A stretch of DNA of 42,473 bases from assembly GCF_000377765.1 (NCBI RefSeq), contig NZ_KB898684.1, forward strand, positions 1 through 42,473, given 5' to 3'. Shown here in pieces: positions 1-8,384 of the stretch. Made by a program: the position numbers and the translations under genes. Numbering within the stretch: position 1 is the first letter of the stretch; every line of letters starts with the position of its first letter. The notes beneath the pieces were generated by a model that saw only the letters and a list, made by a program, of their open reading frames with translations, did not search any database and had not been told where the DNA came from. Source of the DNA: Gracilibacillus lacisalsi DSM 19029. GTDB lineage: Bacteria > Bacillota > Bacilli > Bacillales > Amphibacillaceae.

Positions 1-294
1 TTTGTCGGGAAGTATCAAGACCGCCCAAGTCCGTCACGATTACGCATTAATAGCGTTGAGGTTTTTGCATTGCAAACAGTCACAGAAGATCAGACACCAT
101 ATATCGCTCAACCTGGAGATATTATAACATTTGACCATACTAACAACGGGCAAGTTTATATAAATGGAGAAGTGTATGAGGATAATATGTTAGGAGTGGA
201 TTACTTCACTCTAAAAAAAGGTGAAAACCAGCTTGTGGTGCTTCCGAGTGATAGTCTCAAGATTAGTGGAAGGTACCGTGAACGATACTCATAA
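1..294 (+). CDS. Phage distal tail protein (Dit family), C-terminal part
   Basis: The reading frame is open from base 1 and ends with TAA at 292-294, so only the last 97 codons are present. The fragment looks like the C-terminal beta-rich domain of siphovirus distal tail proteins: a 'GDIITFDHTNNGQVYINGE' stretch, then a conserved ending in which a short loop precedes 'GRYRERYS'. Dit forms the hub that joins the tail tube to the baseplate. Position directly before a large tail endopeptidase/fibre gene is the usual order in phages of Bacillota. The family call rests on this short fragment plus context. Confidence 0.7.
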   Translation, partial: FVGKYQDRPSPSRLRINSVEVFALQTVTEDQTPYIAQPGDIITFDHTNNGQVYINGEVYEDNMLGVDYFTLKKGENQLVVLPSDSLKISGRYRERYS

Positions 295-325
295 GCCATG
301 TCAAAGCAAGAAATGAGGTGAAAGG

Positions 326-3300
326 ATGTCGCAAGTATTTGTAGCGGATGGTAATAATTATGAAGCATTATCACATATAAGGTATCGAAACGTCATCTCC
401 AATAGCCATAAAAAAAGTTTAAAGGATGGTAGTGAAACGTTTGATTTTACCACACATGCTGATAAGCCTTATTCACCATATATAGAAGGAAATAACCGAA
501 TCATCATCCCTGGAGAGGATGGTGATTTTTTAGAATTTATTATTTATGAAATACAGGAAGATCGTATTGAAAGAGAATTGGAAGTATATAGCTATGCCAG
601 CTATGCGGAACTAAGAACAGCAAAAGTCATACCTGAACACACAACATCATCACTAACAGTTGGACAACATGCAGGAATCGCACTAGATGGCACAGAATGG
701 CGAATAGGAATTGTTGAAAGTGATGCAGTACGGACAATCACATTCGAGAGTCGTACACACCCTTATGGTTATTTAAAACGACTTGCATCTGTGTTTGATT
801 TAGAGTTACATTTCCGGATAGAACATGACAACGGGAAAATAACAGGAAGATATGTTGACTTGTTAGAGCGTGTTGGTGAATGGCGCGGTAGACGTGTAGA
901 GTTTGGCAAAGACTTATTAGGACTAAGACGTGTGGAAAATACAGAAGAAATTGTAACAGCGTTAAATGTCATTGGTCCTGAAGATGAAAATGGTGATCGG
1001 CTAGAAGTTGTAGTCGAGGATGAAGAAGCTTTTCAGCGCTGGGCACGTAACGGTAAGCATATTATTAAAGATTATGAACCACAGTTTGAGATGGATGAGA
1101 ATGCTACTGAAGAGCGATTAATCGAACTTGGAGAGCAAGAACTTGCCAAACGTGTTAAAGCGATTGTTACCTATGAAGGTACCATTGCTGATTTGGAAAA
1201 GGTACCGGGACTAGAACATAAAAAATTCCGTTTTGGCGATACCATTCAGATTAAAGACACCAGTTATGAGCCTGCACTTTATTTGGATGCACGAATCTTT
1301 TTCCAAGATCGAGATATAAAAGATCAAGCGGAGAAACAGGTTCGATTAGGTGACTTTACAGAGTATACCCAAGAAGAAGTGGACGCTATCTGGAAGAGCC
1401 TAGAACAACAAATTAAAAACAAAATCAGCATGACTGATCTTACGGAAGTTACCTATACCAAGCCAGAAATAGAAGAACGAGACAAACCTGGTAATGACGC
1501 AGCCGACAAGATTGAAACTGATGTGGGTTGGGATGAAGTAATTGAAACAGAACAAGGCTCACAGGAAAAAGCAGACCAGGCAGAGGAAAACGCTAATAAT
1601 CATACTGACCAAATAAAAGAAGAAATTGACCAAGAGTTACTGGATAAAGCTGATCTGGAATATGTAGATGGTCAATTACAATTTAAGGCTGATAGTGATC
1701 TTGTCAATACCATTAATGATACAGTGGATGACTTACAATTAACAACTGATGATCTTCTTATTGACGTTGCTAATCATGCTGACGAGTTACAGGCGCAAGG
1801 GGGTCGTATTACAACTGTTGAGTATGATCTAGACGAAGTTGAGGGTCAGCTATCATTAGCAATTACCGATTTAGAATTGTTAGAAAATGAAGTAAGTACA
1901 CAAGGTACACAGATTAGTGCTAATGCTGAAGCGATTGGATTTAAAGCTGATGCAACTGTAGTTGAAGGATTACAGGAAGAGTTTGACGCATTGAGTTATG
2001 AGAATAGGAACTTGTTAAGAAATAGTGCAGTACAAAATGGCACTTTGGACAATTGGACTGGATCAGGAATTTCGGTTATTGAAGAAGGAGTTTTCTCAGA
2101 TTATGCAATTAGATTTGAAGGATCACCTAGTGGTTCAAGAGAATTTAAAAATACAACGCAAATACCTGCTGGTGAGTATATTATGCAAATATGGTATAAA
2201 CACATAGTAGGAGATACTCCATATCTTTTCTTGAATGGGTCTAATCCTACAGATGGATCAGTCTCAGATGATCGGGATTTATTTGATCCTAATATAGAAG
2301 GGTGGCAAGTTGCGAAGGTTGAATTTACTGCAAATAGCGAGACAAGAATGCCATATATAAGATACGCTTCATCTTCACCTTCAGATCATACCTATGGCAC
2401 TTGTATAATTGGTGCTATTAAAATTGAAAAAGGAAATAAAGCGACTGACTGGTCACCTGCACCAGAAGACTTTGAAGCTGACATTTCAGCAGTCGGAACA
2501 AGAGTAGAAAATTTATCAGCTGATTTAGAAATCATGGCTGGTCAAATTGAAGCTAAAGCAGAGAAAAGTGCAGTTGAAAACCTTGAAGGTGACTTTTCAA
2601 CCTTAAGTAATGAAGTAAGCAGTCTTTCTGTTGCTTATGATGGTATTAGTGCTGATGTAAGTAGTTTGCAATCAACAACAGATGATCATACATCAGAAAT
2701 TAGTGATTTAAATGCAGAATTAGAGATTCAAGCAGGGGAGATAAGTAGTAAGGTTGATGCTATTTATGTAGAGAATGCTGTTAGCGATACAGGAAGATGG
2801 ACAAAAAGTTACCGTGTGAGAACTGCTAACCCCGAAAACTTAACCGAAAAAGATGGAAGTGCTCTTAGTAACCTTTACACCTATGAAGTAACAGGGAAAG
2901 TAACAGGAACGGGCAGTAACACAACGGCAGTAGCCATTTTTAGATCTAATTCTACTAGTGGTAGTTCAGACAGTAACGGTTGGAGTTTAGAAATTATCTA
3001 TGAGCAAGGGGGCAAATCGTCCAACCAACCAGAGTTTTTCATAGATGATGACGGAAAACCTTCTATAAGGCTATATGGTCATACTTCATACTATACTGTA
3101 GAAGTAACACACGAGAAGACAATTGGCAGAGAAAGCTCTATGTCAGTCGCCTCTTCTGAAATCACACAACTAGCAGGAGAAATCACATCAAAAGTAAGTA
3201 CAACGGAATTTGATAATCTAGAGGATAGAGTAGATACTGCAGAATCTACTATCTCACAACACGCTAACCAAATTCAGCAAAAAGTAGAAGAAAACGACGT

Positions 3301-3952
3301 ACGCTCGATCTTTACGCAAGAAGCGGATTCATTCACTTTTGATGCAGATCAAATCAACTTTGACGGTCATGTATTCGGTGGGGATGCCACGTTCACTGGT
3401 AAGATTGAAGGGGCTATTATTGAAGGTTCTAGTTTTGTTTCAAGCTATGGTAATAGTGGATATTTAGAAATAGAAAATGGTGCTCTAGCATTTTTTAGTG
3501 GAAACGATTCTCTTGTTTTAGGAGTATATTCCGACGAGGGCTTTGTGATGAATAAGGGAAACAATCATATGCAATTGAGTTCGAGCTCTTTAACATTTAA
3601 CGGGAACCCTGCTGAAGTCATAGAAAGCCAGGGCTCAAATGCAGGTGGTCGTTGGATACGATATGCTAGCGGTATTCAAATATGTTGGGCTCAACCGTTT
3701 AATCAGGCTACAACTAATACGTATTCATCTGGTGTTTCCTATTCGGATACTGACTATTGGGATTTTCCAGTTTCATTTGATGATAGTTACCCAATATCAG
3801 TTAGCGCTGTGTGTGCTTCACTGGGTAGAGTTTGTGGCACAACAGGGCCTCCAAGTGCTAGCAGTGTGCCAATACGGACGTACTCACTTAGTGGAAATAC
3901 TTCATCTACCGCATACAGTGTATACACATATGCAGTTGGTAGATGGAAATAA
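326..3952 (+). CDS. Phage tail endopeptidase / tail fibre (tip) protein
   Basis: A 1208-residue tail-tip protein that probably binds the host surface and opens the wall. Residues 1 to about 360 resemble the prophage endopeptidase tail (minor structural protein) domain. Residues about 390-550, 720-830 and 960-1010 are rich in repeated 'ADLEIMAGQIEAKAE'-type heptads and look like trimeric coiled coil. Residues about 560-715 ('NLLRNSAVQNGTLDNWTGSG', 'ATDWSPAPEDF') look like a carbohydrate-binding jelly roll. Residues about 1105-1208, from 'GGRWIRYASGIQICW', match gp53-like receptor-binding ends of tail fibres. ATG 326 follows GGTGAAAGG. The gene appears intact. Domain calls are from pattern recognition. 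Confidence 0.85.
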   Translation: MSQVFVADGNNYEALSHIRYRNVISNSHKKSLKDGSETFDFTTHADKPYSPYIEGNNRIIIPGEDGDFLEFIIYEIQEDRIERELEVYSYASYAELRTAKVIPEHTTSSLTVGQHAGIALDGTEWRIGIVESDAVRTITFESRTHPYGYLKRLASVFDLELHFRIEHDNGKITGRYVDLLERVGEWRGRRVEFGKDLLGLRRVENTEEIVTALNVIGPEDENGDRLEVVVEDEEAFQRWARNGKHIIKDYEPQFEMDENATEERLIELGEQELAKRVKAIVTYEGTIADLEKVPGLEHKKFRFGDTIQIKDTSYEPALYLDARIFFQDRDIKDQAEKQVRLGDFTEYTQEEVDAIWKSLEQQIKNKISMTDLTEVTYTKPEIEERDKPGNDAADKIETDVGWDEVIETEQGSQEKADQAEENANNHTDQIKEEIDQELLDKADLEYVDGQLQFKADSDLVNTINDTVDDLQLTTDDLLIDVANHADELQAQGGRITTVEYDLDEVEGQLSLAITDLELLENEVSTQGTQISANAEAIGFKADATVVEGLQEEFDALSYENRNLLRNSAVQNGTLDNWTGSGISVIEEGVFSDYAIRFEGSPSGSREFKNTTQIPAGEYIMQIWYKHIVGDTPYLFLNGSNPTDGSVSDDRDLFDPNIEGWQVAKVEFTANSETRMPYIRYASSSPSDHTYGTCIIGAIKIEKGNKATDWSPAPEDFEADISAVGTRVENLSADLEIMAGQIEAKAEKSAVENLEGDFSTLSNEVSSLSVAYDGISADVSSLQSTTDDHTSEISDLNAELEIQAGEISSKVDAIYVENAVSDTGRWTKSYRVRTANPENLTEKDGSALSNLYTYEVTGKVTGTGSNTTAVAIFRSNSTSGSSDSNGWSLEIIYEQGGKSSNQPEFFIDDDGKPSIRLYGHTSYYTVEVTHEKTIGRESSMSVASSEITQLAGEITSKVSTTEFDNLEDRVDTAESTISQHANQIQQKVEENDVRSIFTQEADSFTFDADQINFDGHVFGGDATFTGKIEGAIIEGSSFVSSYGNSGYLEIENGALAFFSGNDSLVLGVYSDEGFVMNKGNNHMQLSSSSLTFNGNPAEVIESQGSNAGGRWIRYASGIQICWAQPFNQATTNTYSSGVSYSDTDYWDFPVSFDDSYPISVSAVCASLGRVCGTTGPPSASSVPIRTYSLSGNTSSTAYSVYTYAVGRWK

Positions 3953-3969
3953 AAACAGGAGGAATTTAC

Positions 3970-4389
3970 ATGCAAGTAAAAATTGAAAACAGAATGCTAA
4001 AACCGTCAATTGAACTACTTCTGGACTTCCCACTGAAAGGGAAGAAGTCACGTCATAGAACCAAGTTTATTAAGCAACTACAGGATCGCTTAAAAGAAGT
4101 CGATCAGAACAGAGCGCAGCTTGCAAAAGAACATGCCAAAAGTGATGAAGATGGAGAACCAATTGTAATTGATGATGGTAAGCGATATGACATCGAAGAT
4201 CAAGAGGCATTCCAAGCAGATTTAAAAGAATTATATGATGAAGCGTTAGTCATTGACGGGGGTGATAATGAAGGGATGCTTAAGACGGTTAAAACGGTAT
4301 TATTAAATTCGGATAAAGAGTGGAGCGGTCAGCAGGCTTTTGTCTATGATTATCTATGCGAACAATTTGAAAAAGGAGATGAAGCATAA
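3970..4389 (+). CDS. Phage protein, DUF1617-like
   Basis: A 139-residue, charged, mostly helical protein beginning 'MQVKIENRMLKPSIELLLDF'. It resembles the DUF1617 family, found just after tail-fibre genes in prophages of Bacillota; its role is not known. The ATG at 3970 is preceded by AGGAGGAATTTAC, which decides the start. An in-frame ATG at 3943 lies inside the end of the tail gene and has no ribosome-binding site. The stop TAA overlaps the next ATG by one base, so the two small genes are probably translationally coupled. Confidence 0.7.
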   Translation: MQVKIENRMLKPSIELLLDFPLKGKKSRHRTKFIKQLQDRLKEVDQNRAQLAKEHAKSDEDGEPIVIDDGKRYDIEDQEAFQADLKELYDEALVIDGGDNEGMLKTVKTVLLNSDKEWSGQQAFVYDYLCEQFEKGDEA

Positions 4390-4601
4390 TGAACTTTGAA
4401 ATCAGATCCGTACAAACTAAATATAATGATGGTGAAGCTACAAGTGTGAGAATATCCTACTCAGCTAAAAATAATGATCGAAGCGTAAGCGTGAGTGGTG
4501 TGTATGACTTAACTGCTGAGGAATTTAACCAAGATGGATCCTTTGATACATTAGAAGCTAAAGCACAAGAGCATTTATTGAATGAAATCAACGCCACGTA
4601 A
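4389..4601 (+). CDS. Small conserved phage protein of unknown function
   Basis: A 70-residue protein coupled to the previous gene through a TAATG overlap, with AAAAAGGAG about 9 bases upstream. It has alternating hydrophobic/polar residues ('SVSVSGVYDLTAEEF') that suggest a small beta sheet followed by a helix. Similar small proteins occur between tail and lysis genes in Bacillus prophages, but I cannot name a family with confidence. A weak hairpin terminator follows directly. Confidence 0.65.
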   Translation: MNFEIRSVQTKYNDGEATSVRISYSAKNNDRSVSVSGVYDLTAEEFNQDGSFDTLEAKAQEHLLNEINAT

Positions 4602-4613
4602 GGCGTATTTTTT
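4591..4613 (+). terminator. Weak rho-independent terminator after small tail genes
   Basis: ACGCC (4591-4595) pairs with GGCGT (4602-4606) over a 6-base loop and is followed by ATTTTTT. The stem is only 5 bp, so it probably lowers rather than stops read-through to the next phage gene. Confidence 0.45.
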
Positions 4614-4667
4614 ATGCAGGAATTTCCTCCTTTATGTCGAATTATGATAAGGAGGAGGTTGTTTAAA

Positions 4668-5102
4668 ATGATAACTATAAAAGAACTTGAAAAAAAGCAT
4701 ATAGTTTTAGAAGAGAAGCTAATCGAAAACAATTCTTTATACGAGCAACAAAAGGATTCACTTTTTAAACTTATGGAGCAGTATCAAGAAATTGCAAGGT
4801 GGTATTTATCTAAAGGATTTACGAATAGCCTTGAATACAGGAGAGAAATAGGAGATGTATTAGTCCTAGCTGAGCATGACCAAGATGTTTACTATTGGGA
4901 TCCGGAAGAGCTAAAAATAAATAAATTTAACCTTAGAGATTATAAAAATATGAATGGCGTCAACTCTTTAATTTTTGTAAAAAAAGGACTATATAATTCG
5001 GCAAGAGATACCATTTTATCACTTGATTCTATGTTAAATCAGCATGTGGAAAGTATTGAAAAAGAAAACCGACAACTAAAAAATGATTTAGGAGAAGATT
5101 AG
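4668..5102 (+). CDS. Hypothetical phage protein with coiled-coil ends
   Basis: A 144-residue protein that I do not recognise. Residues 1-45 and 120-144 ('LEKKHIVLEEKLIENNSLYE', 'ESIEKENRQLKNDLGED') are strongly helical and coiled-coil-like; the middle is rich in Tyr, Trp and Asp and looks globular. The ATG at 4668 has the strong site AAGGAGGAGG about 10 bases upstream, which excludes the in-frame ATG at 4614. The gene sits between two terminators, so it may be a separately expressed accessory gene within the late region. Confidence 0.6.
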   Translation: MITIKELEKKHIVLEEKLIENNSLYEQQKDSLFKLMEQYQEIARWYLSKGFTNSLEYRREIGDVLVLAEHDQDVYYWDPEELKINKFNLRDYKNMNGVNSLIFVKKGLYNSARDTILSLDSMLNQHVESIEKENRQLKNDLGED

Positions 5103-5126
5103 AGACCTTAAAATGGTCTCTTTTTT
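5102..5126 (+). terminator. Rho-independent terminator
   Basis: GAGACC (5102-5107) pairs with GGTCTC (5115-5120), followed by six T. It closes the preceding gene, whose stop codon touches the left arm. Confidence 0.7.
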
Positions 5127-5158
5127 ATACCCAAAAACAGATAGAAGGGGGATTAAGC

Positions 5159-5461
5159 ATGACGATCGAAATAGGCATTTTACTATCTATTGCATCAATT
5201 GTAATAGCTTATCTAGGTTACCAGTTGAACAAACAAAAGCAACAGACACAGTACCAGGAAAACATTAAAAATGATGCAACTAGAGAAGCCGTTATTGAGA
5301 CTAAGCTTGATAACATCGGCAATGGTGTCGAAAACATAAGAATTGATTTGCGAGCCAACGCGAGAGAAATTGGTGCACTTGGTGAACGAGTAACTAGGGT
5401 AGAAGAATCAAGTAAACAAGCACATAAGAGAATTGATGCAATCAGTCCAGATAAGGGCTGA
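5159..5461 (+). CDS. XhlA-like membrane-anchored coiled-coil protein of the lysis cassette
   Basis: A 100-residue protein with one N-terminal membrane segment (residues about 5-22, 'IGILLSIASIVIAYLGYQL') and a charged helical tail with heptads ('NIRIDLRANAREIGALGERV'). This layout is like XhlA-type proteins that work with a holin and endolysin in host lysis. It lies immediately upstream of the holin and amidase. AGAAGGGGG precedes the ATG by about 8 bases. The family name is inferred from topology and position. Confidence 0.6.
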   Translation: MTIEIGILLSIASIVIAYLGYQLNKQKQQTQYQENIKNDATREAVIETKLDNIGNGVENIRIDLRANAREIGALGERVTRVEESSKQAHKRIDAISPDKG

Positions 5462-5492
5462 TTTTTTATTGTATTTGAAGGAGGTGAGTAAG

Positions 5493-5744
5493 TTGAAAGA
5501 ACAATTAAAAAAGATCGACAACAAGTGGGTTAGGTTAATCGCCTTTACTATTGCATCAATCAATACTGGTTTTACGATTGCTGGTAATCCGTTGCTACCT
5601 TTTGGCAGTGAGCAAATTGTAGAAGGTGTTTCGATTGTCGCTAATACTGCAGCTGGTATTTGGGTTTATTGGAAAAACAACAGCTTTACGTTTGCGGCTA
5701 AAGTTGCGGATGATCATTTAAAACAATTGAAGGAGGGAAAATAA
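5493..5744 (+). CDS. Phage holin, SPP1 family
   Basis: An 83-residue holin. It has two hydrophobic segments (about residues 14-30, 'LIAFTIASINTGFTIAG', and 40-58, 'VEGVSIVANTAAGIWVYW') and a charged C-terminal tail, as in SPP1-type holins, which form membrane lesions that release endolysin. The start is TTG at 5493, set by AAGGAGG at 5478-5484; the in-frame GTG at 5484 lies within that site. It sits between the XhlA-like gene and the amidase, one base ahead of the latter, forming a normal lysis cassette. Confidence 0.85.
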   Translation: MKEQLKKIDNKWVRLIAFTIASINTGFTIAGNPLLPFGSEQIVEGVSIVANTAAGIWVYWKNNSFTFAAKVADDHLKQLKEGK

Positions 5745-5745
5745 G

Positions 5746-6855
5746 ATGGCCGGAAATCTATCACACTTACCAAAATTTAAGGATGTGCGTAACAAGTTAA
5801 AAAAGCATCCGTCTAAGAAGTTCCCTGTCCTATCTATGGCAGGGAAAACAACTATTGCCTTACACCACAGTTTAACAAAACAAGGTCTTGGAGGTTCAAA
5901 TGCGGAGGGGTACGCAGAGTTCCATGTAGATACTCACGATTGGCCTGGCATTGGTTATCATTATGTAATTGAACCAAATGGAACAATTAAGTGGTGTAAT
6001 GATCTTGAATTAAGAACGTACCATGTTGGTGACCATAACAATTATTGTGTAGGTATTTGCTTAACCGGTGATTTCAGATATGAAGAACCTACCAAAGAAC
6101 AGGAAGATAGCTTACGTCGTTTAGTGTATGCTCTTAAAAAAGAATATTCTGTCTTAAAGTATGTGAAAGGGCACCATGAATTCAGTGGTTATGAGTGGAA
6201 GCAGTGTCAGGAGTATGACTATAAAAAGATTCTAAATGAAAAAGGATCTATTCCTGGTAAAACTGATTTGCCAAACACTTATAAAATTCAAGAAGGTGAC
6301 ACTTTCTGGTCTATTGCTAAAGGGATGAAAGATTTATCTGTTGATGATCTGAAAAAGGCTAATCCAGGAGTGGATCCTAAGAAATTAAAAATAGGACAAA
6401 AAATCAACCTTGGTAAAGCTAAGAAATCAAGTGGAACCACTAATAAAAAATCAAGTAGTAAAAAAGCTACTGGAGTAGTTGCAGATATCCAAGACACAGT
6501 AAATGATCGATACGGTTATAACATTGCAGTAGACAACATTCCCGGTCCTGAAACGTATAAAGCATTATTGAAGGCTTATCAAACTGAATTAAATAAACAA
6601 TTCGGAGCTGGTCTAAAAGTAGATGGTATATGGGGGCCTAAAACTGCAGCTGCATCTGTAACTGTTCGTAAGGGAGCTAAAGGTAACCTTACTTGGATAC
6701 TTCAAGCTATGCTTTATTGTAAAGATCATAAGATTGCAGTAGATGGAATTTTTGGAAGTGAAACTGAAAAAGCAGTTAAAGCGTTCCAGCGATCTTTTGG
6801 AATTACAGTGGATGGAGTACCTGGACCTGTTACTTTCAGTAAGTTATTTAAGTAG
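5746..6855 (+). CDS. Phage endolysin: N-acetylmuramoyl-L-alanine amidase with LysM and peptidoglycan-binding domains
   Basis: A 369-residue endolysin that cuts the amide bond between MurNAc and L-alanine. Residues about 30-165 form an Amidase_2 domain with likely zinc ligands H40/H41 ('IALHHSLT'), H143/H144 ('GHHEF') and C154. Residues about 178-223 are a LysM domain ('YKIQEGDTFWSIAKG'), then a Ser/Lys linker ('KKSSGTTNKKSSSKK'), and residues about 245-369 hold peptidoglycan-binding repeats ending 'AVKAFQRSFGITVDGVPGP'. AGGAGGG lies about 8 bases before the ATG. No signal peptide is seen, in keeping with holin-dependent release. A strong terminator follows. Confidence 0.92.
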   Translation: MAGNLSHLPKFKDVRNKLKKHPSKKFPVLSMAGKTTIALHHSLTKQGLGGSNAEGYAEFHVDTHDWPGIGYHYVIEPNGTIKWCNDLELRTYHVGDHNNYCVGICLTGDFRYEEPTKEQEDSLRRLVYALKKEYSVLKYVKGHHEFSGYEWKQCQEYDYKKILNEKGSIPGKTDLPNTYKIQEGDTFWSIAKGMKDLSVDDLKKANPGVDPKKLKIGQKINLGKAKKSSGTTNKKSSSKKATGVVADIQDTVNDRYGYNIAVDNIPGPETYKALLKAYQTELNKQFGAGLKVDGIWGPKTAAASVTVRKGAKGNLTWILQAMLYCKDHKIAVDGIFGSETEKAVKAFQRSFGITVDGVPGPVTFSKLFK

Positions 6856-6869
6856 AGTATTGAAAAGGA

Positions 6870-6896
6870 GGGCGTTTTTTCTGAACGCCCTTTTTT
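6870..6896 (+). terminator. Strong terminator closing the phage late operon
   Basis: GGGCGTT (6870-6876) pairs with AACGCCC (6884-6890), followed by six T. It lies 15 bases after the endolysin stop and separates late genes from the accessory block. Confidence 0.85.
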
Positions 6897-6947
6897 GTGG
6901 ATAAGTTTAATGAATCCTTTGTTTAATTAAATTATAGTTGTGGATAA
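6896..6947 (+). promoter_or_regulatory. Two consensus DnaA boxes
   Basis: TGTGGATAA occurs at 6896-6904 and again at 6939-6947, same strand, 43 bases apart start to start. It is the exact reverse complement of the consensus DnaA box TTATCCACA. The second copy overlaps the -35 element of the promoter of the following gene. Binding is not shown; two perfect matches this close are unlikely in ordinary sequence. Confidence 0.5.
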
Positions 6948-6966
6948 CTGTCTCCTGTGATAGAAT
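6938..6966 (+). promoter_or_regulatory. Sigma-A-like promoter of the DUF3800 gene pair
   Basis: TTGTGG (6938-6943), a 17-base spacer, then TAGAAT (6961-6966). It lies about 40 bases before the ATG at 7006 and after the late-operon terminator, so the gene pair probably has its own transcript, possibly active in the lysogen. Confidence 0.5.
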
Positions 6967-7005
6967 AATAGAAAATTGCTTTGTATTAATTTAGAGGATG
7001 GTTTT

Positions 7006-7722
7006 ATGATATATGTATATTGTGATGAGAGCTGTCATCTAGAGAATGATTTATCTAACGTGATGGTTCTTGGTGGATTAGCTGTTCCTGAAAGCAAAAA
7101 GAAAGAAATATTTAATGATATAAGAAGAATTAAAGAACAACATAATTTAAGCTCTTGGTTTGAAATAAAGTGGACTAAAGTTTCCAATTCAAAAATAGAT
7201 TTTTATCTTGATTTAATTAAATATTTTTTTAATAATGATTTTTTAAGATTCAGAGGAATTGTTATGAGAGGTAAAAAAAATCTTGATCATAAGACTTTTG
7301 GTAATACTCATGACGATTGGTATTATAGAATGTATTTTTATCTCCTAGACCCAATGATATTTCCTGAAGAAAATTATAGAGTCTTCTTAGATATTAAGGA
7401 TACTAATGGAGGTAAGAAAGTAAGGAAGCTTCATGAGGTTCTATGCAATAGTAATTATGATTTTAATCAAGATGTGCTTAAAGATATAACACAGATTCAT
7501 TCTCATGAATCAGAGATAATGCAGCTTTGTGATTTATTAATTGGAGCGTTATCATACTTTAATCGTGGACTATACTTTAATGGTAACCAAGGGAAACAGA
7601 AGGTTATAAGCCAAATAATTAGTATTTCTCAAAAAAATTTAAATAGGAGTACATCTTTACAAGAAAACAAATTTAACTTATTTATATGGGATCCACAAGG
7701 AGTTAGTAATAATGTATGGTAA
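7006..7722 (+). CDS. DUF3800 family protein (RNase H-like fold)
   Basis: A 238-residue protein that opens with 'YVYCDES' (D7, E8, S9), the hallmark of DUF3800 proteins, followed by a 'MVLGGLAVPE' strand. It has a later acidic 'LDIKDTNGG' strand and a C-terminal 'MQLCDLLIGAL' helix with a conserved Asp. This arrangement of acidic residues is compatible with a retroviral-integrase/RNase H fold nuclease; the biochemical role of the family is not settled. ATG 7006 has AGAGG upstream and is preferred over the ATG at 6976. Its end overlaps the next gene by 11 bases. Its low GC and own promoter suggest an accessory ('moron') gene. Confidence 0.75.
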   Translation: MIYVYCDESCHLENDLSNVMVLGGLAVPESKKKEIFNDIRRIKEQHNLSSWFEIKWTKVSNSKIDFYLDLIKYFFNNDFLRFRGIVMRGKKNLDHKTFGNTHDDWYYRMYFYLLDPMIFPEENYRVFLDIKDTNGGKKVRKLHEVLCNSNYDFNQDVLKDITQIHSHESEIMQLCDLLIGALSYFNRGLYFNGNQGKQKVISQIISISQKNLNRSTSLQENKFNLFIWDPQGVSNNVW

Positions 7723-8353
7723 ATTATCAAGTCCGAGGCTGATTACTGGTAATACATTGATGGAAGTAGTAACAAATATAGAGAGCAATTTCTATAATGT
7801 GTTTATGAATAAAAGTGCTCGCAGTAATTATAACAATAAGTTCATCTTTTTTAACATTAATAAGGAGTATAAAGGAGAAAAACTTAGATTCCCTGAAAGG
7901 TTTCTACATATATGCTCTATAGAAGATAAAAATCACTACACTATATTTCCTTGTAATAATGACGCAACATATTATCAATGTAATGCAAAATGTGATATTA
8001 CTAGGTCCCATTTAGAATTTAGAAAGTTAGGAAGATCTCAATGTTTATATCGGATGACCAGAATTCATTGGATTCCTGAAATAATAAATCTAGCGAACAA
8101 AAATGATGAAGGAATTACTGTGTGGACTAAACCAGAAAAGGATAGAAACAGAAATGACGTATTTAAACACTATATAAGATATGAATCTCAATTAGTTGAT
8201 TATGTTGTTATTCTAAAAGAAGATATTCGGGGCGGTTCAGTTTATAAATACGAATTCATAAGTGCTTTTCCTGTCTTCACCAAAAGAAACAAGGAGCAAT
8301 TTGAAAAAGATTTCAACCACTATTCACCTTCATTTGCACAAAACAAAAATTAA
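7712..8353 (+). CDS. Unknown prophage accessory protein, possibly BECR-fold RNase
   Basis: A 213-residue protein overlapping the DUF3800 gene by 11 bases, so the two are probably co-translated. I do not firmly recognise it. The C-terminal half (residues about 110-200) has the order 'RIHWIPEII', 'ITVWTKPEK', 'HYIRYES', 'DYVVILKE' and 'YEFISAFPVF'. That resembles phage-borne Barnase-EndoU-ColicinE5/D-RelE (PBECR-type) domains, where Arg/His and a terminal aromatic/Ser-Ala strand form the active site. The Cys-containing middle ('IFPCNNDATYYQCNAKC') could bind metal. The nuclease assignment is inference only. Confidence 0.6.
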   Translation: MYGKLSSPRLITGNTLMEVVTNIESNFYNVFMNKSARSNYNNKFIFFNINKEYKGEKLRFPERFLHICSIEDKNHYTIFPCNNDATYYQCNAKCDITRSHLEFRKLGRSQCLYRMTRIHWIPEIINLANKNDEGITVWTKPEKDRNRNDVFKHYIRYESQLVDYVVILKEDIRGGSVYKYEFISAFPVFTKRNKEQFEKDFNHYSPSFAQNKN

Positions 8354-8384
8354 AAAAGCTGGTTATCGCATTGCGAAATCCAGC
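8354..8384 (-). terminator. Minus-strand terminator hairpin, possible small-RNA 3' end
   Basis: On the minus strand, GCTGG (from 8380) and CCAGC (to 8354) close an imperfect 13-bp stem whose inner part is TTTCGCA/TGCGATA, followed by a T run (TTTTTTAATTTTT). No annotated gene ends here: the nearest minus-strand gene ends at 8549 with its own hairpin. A perfect TTGACA lies upstream on the minus strand (8443-8448). Confidence 0.4.

Noticed and set aside
3639-3986. 115-codon frame and opposite-strand frames inside the tail gene
   Set aside because: They overlap the well-supported tail-fibre gene throughout, with no start signals or recognisable protein features.
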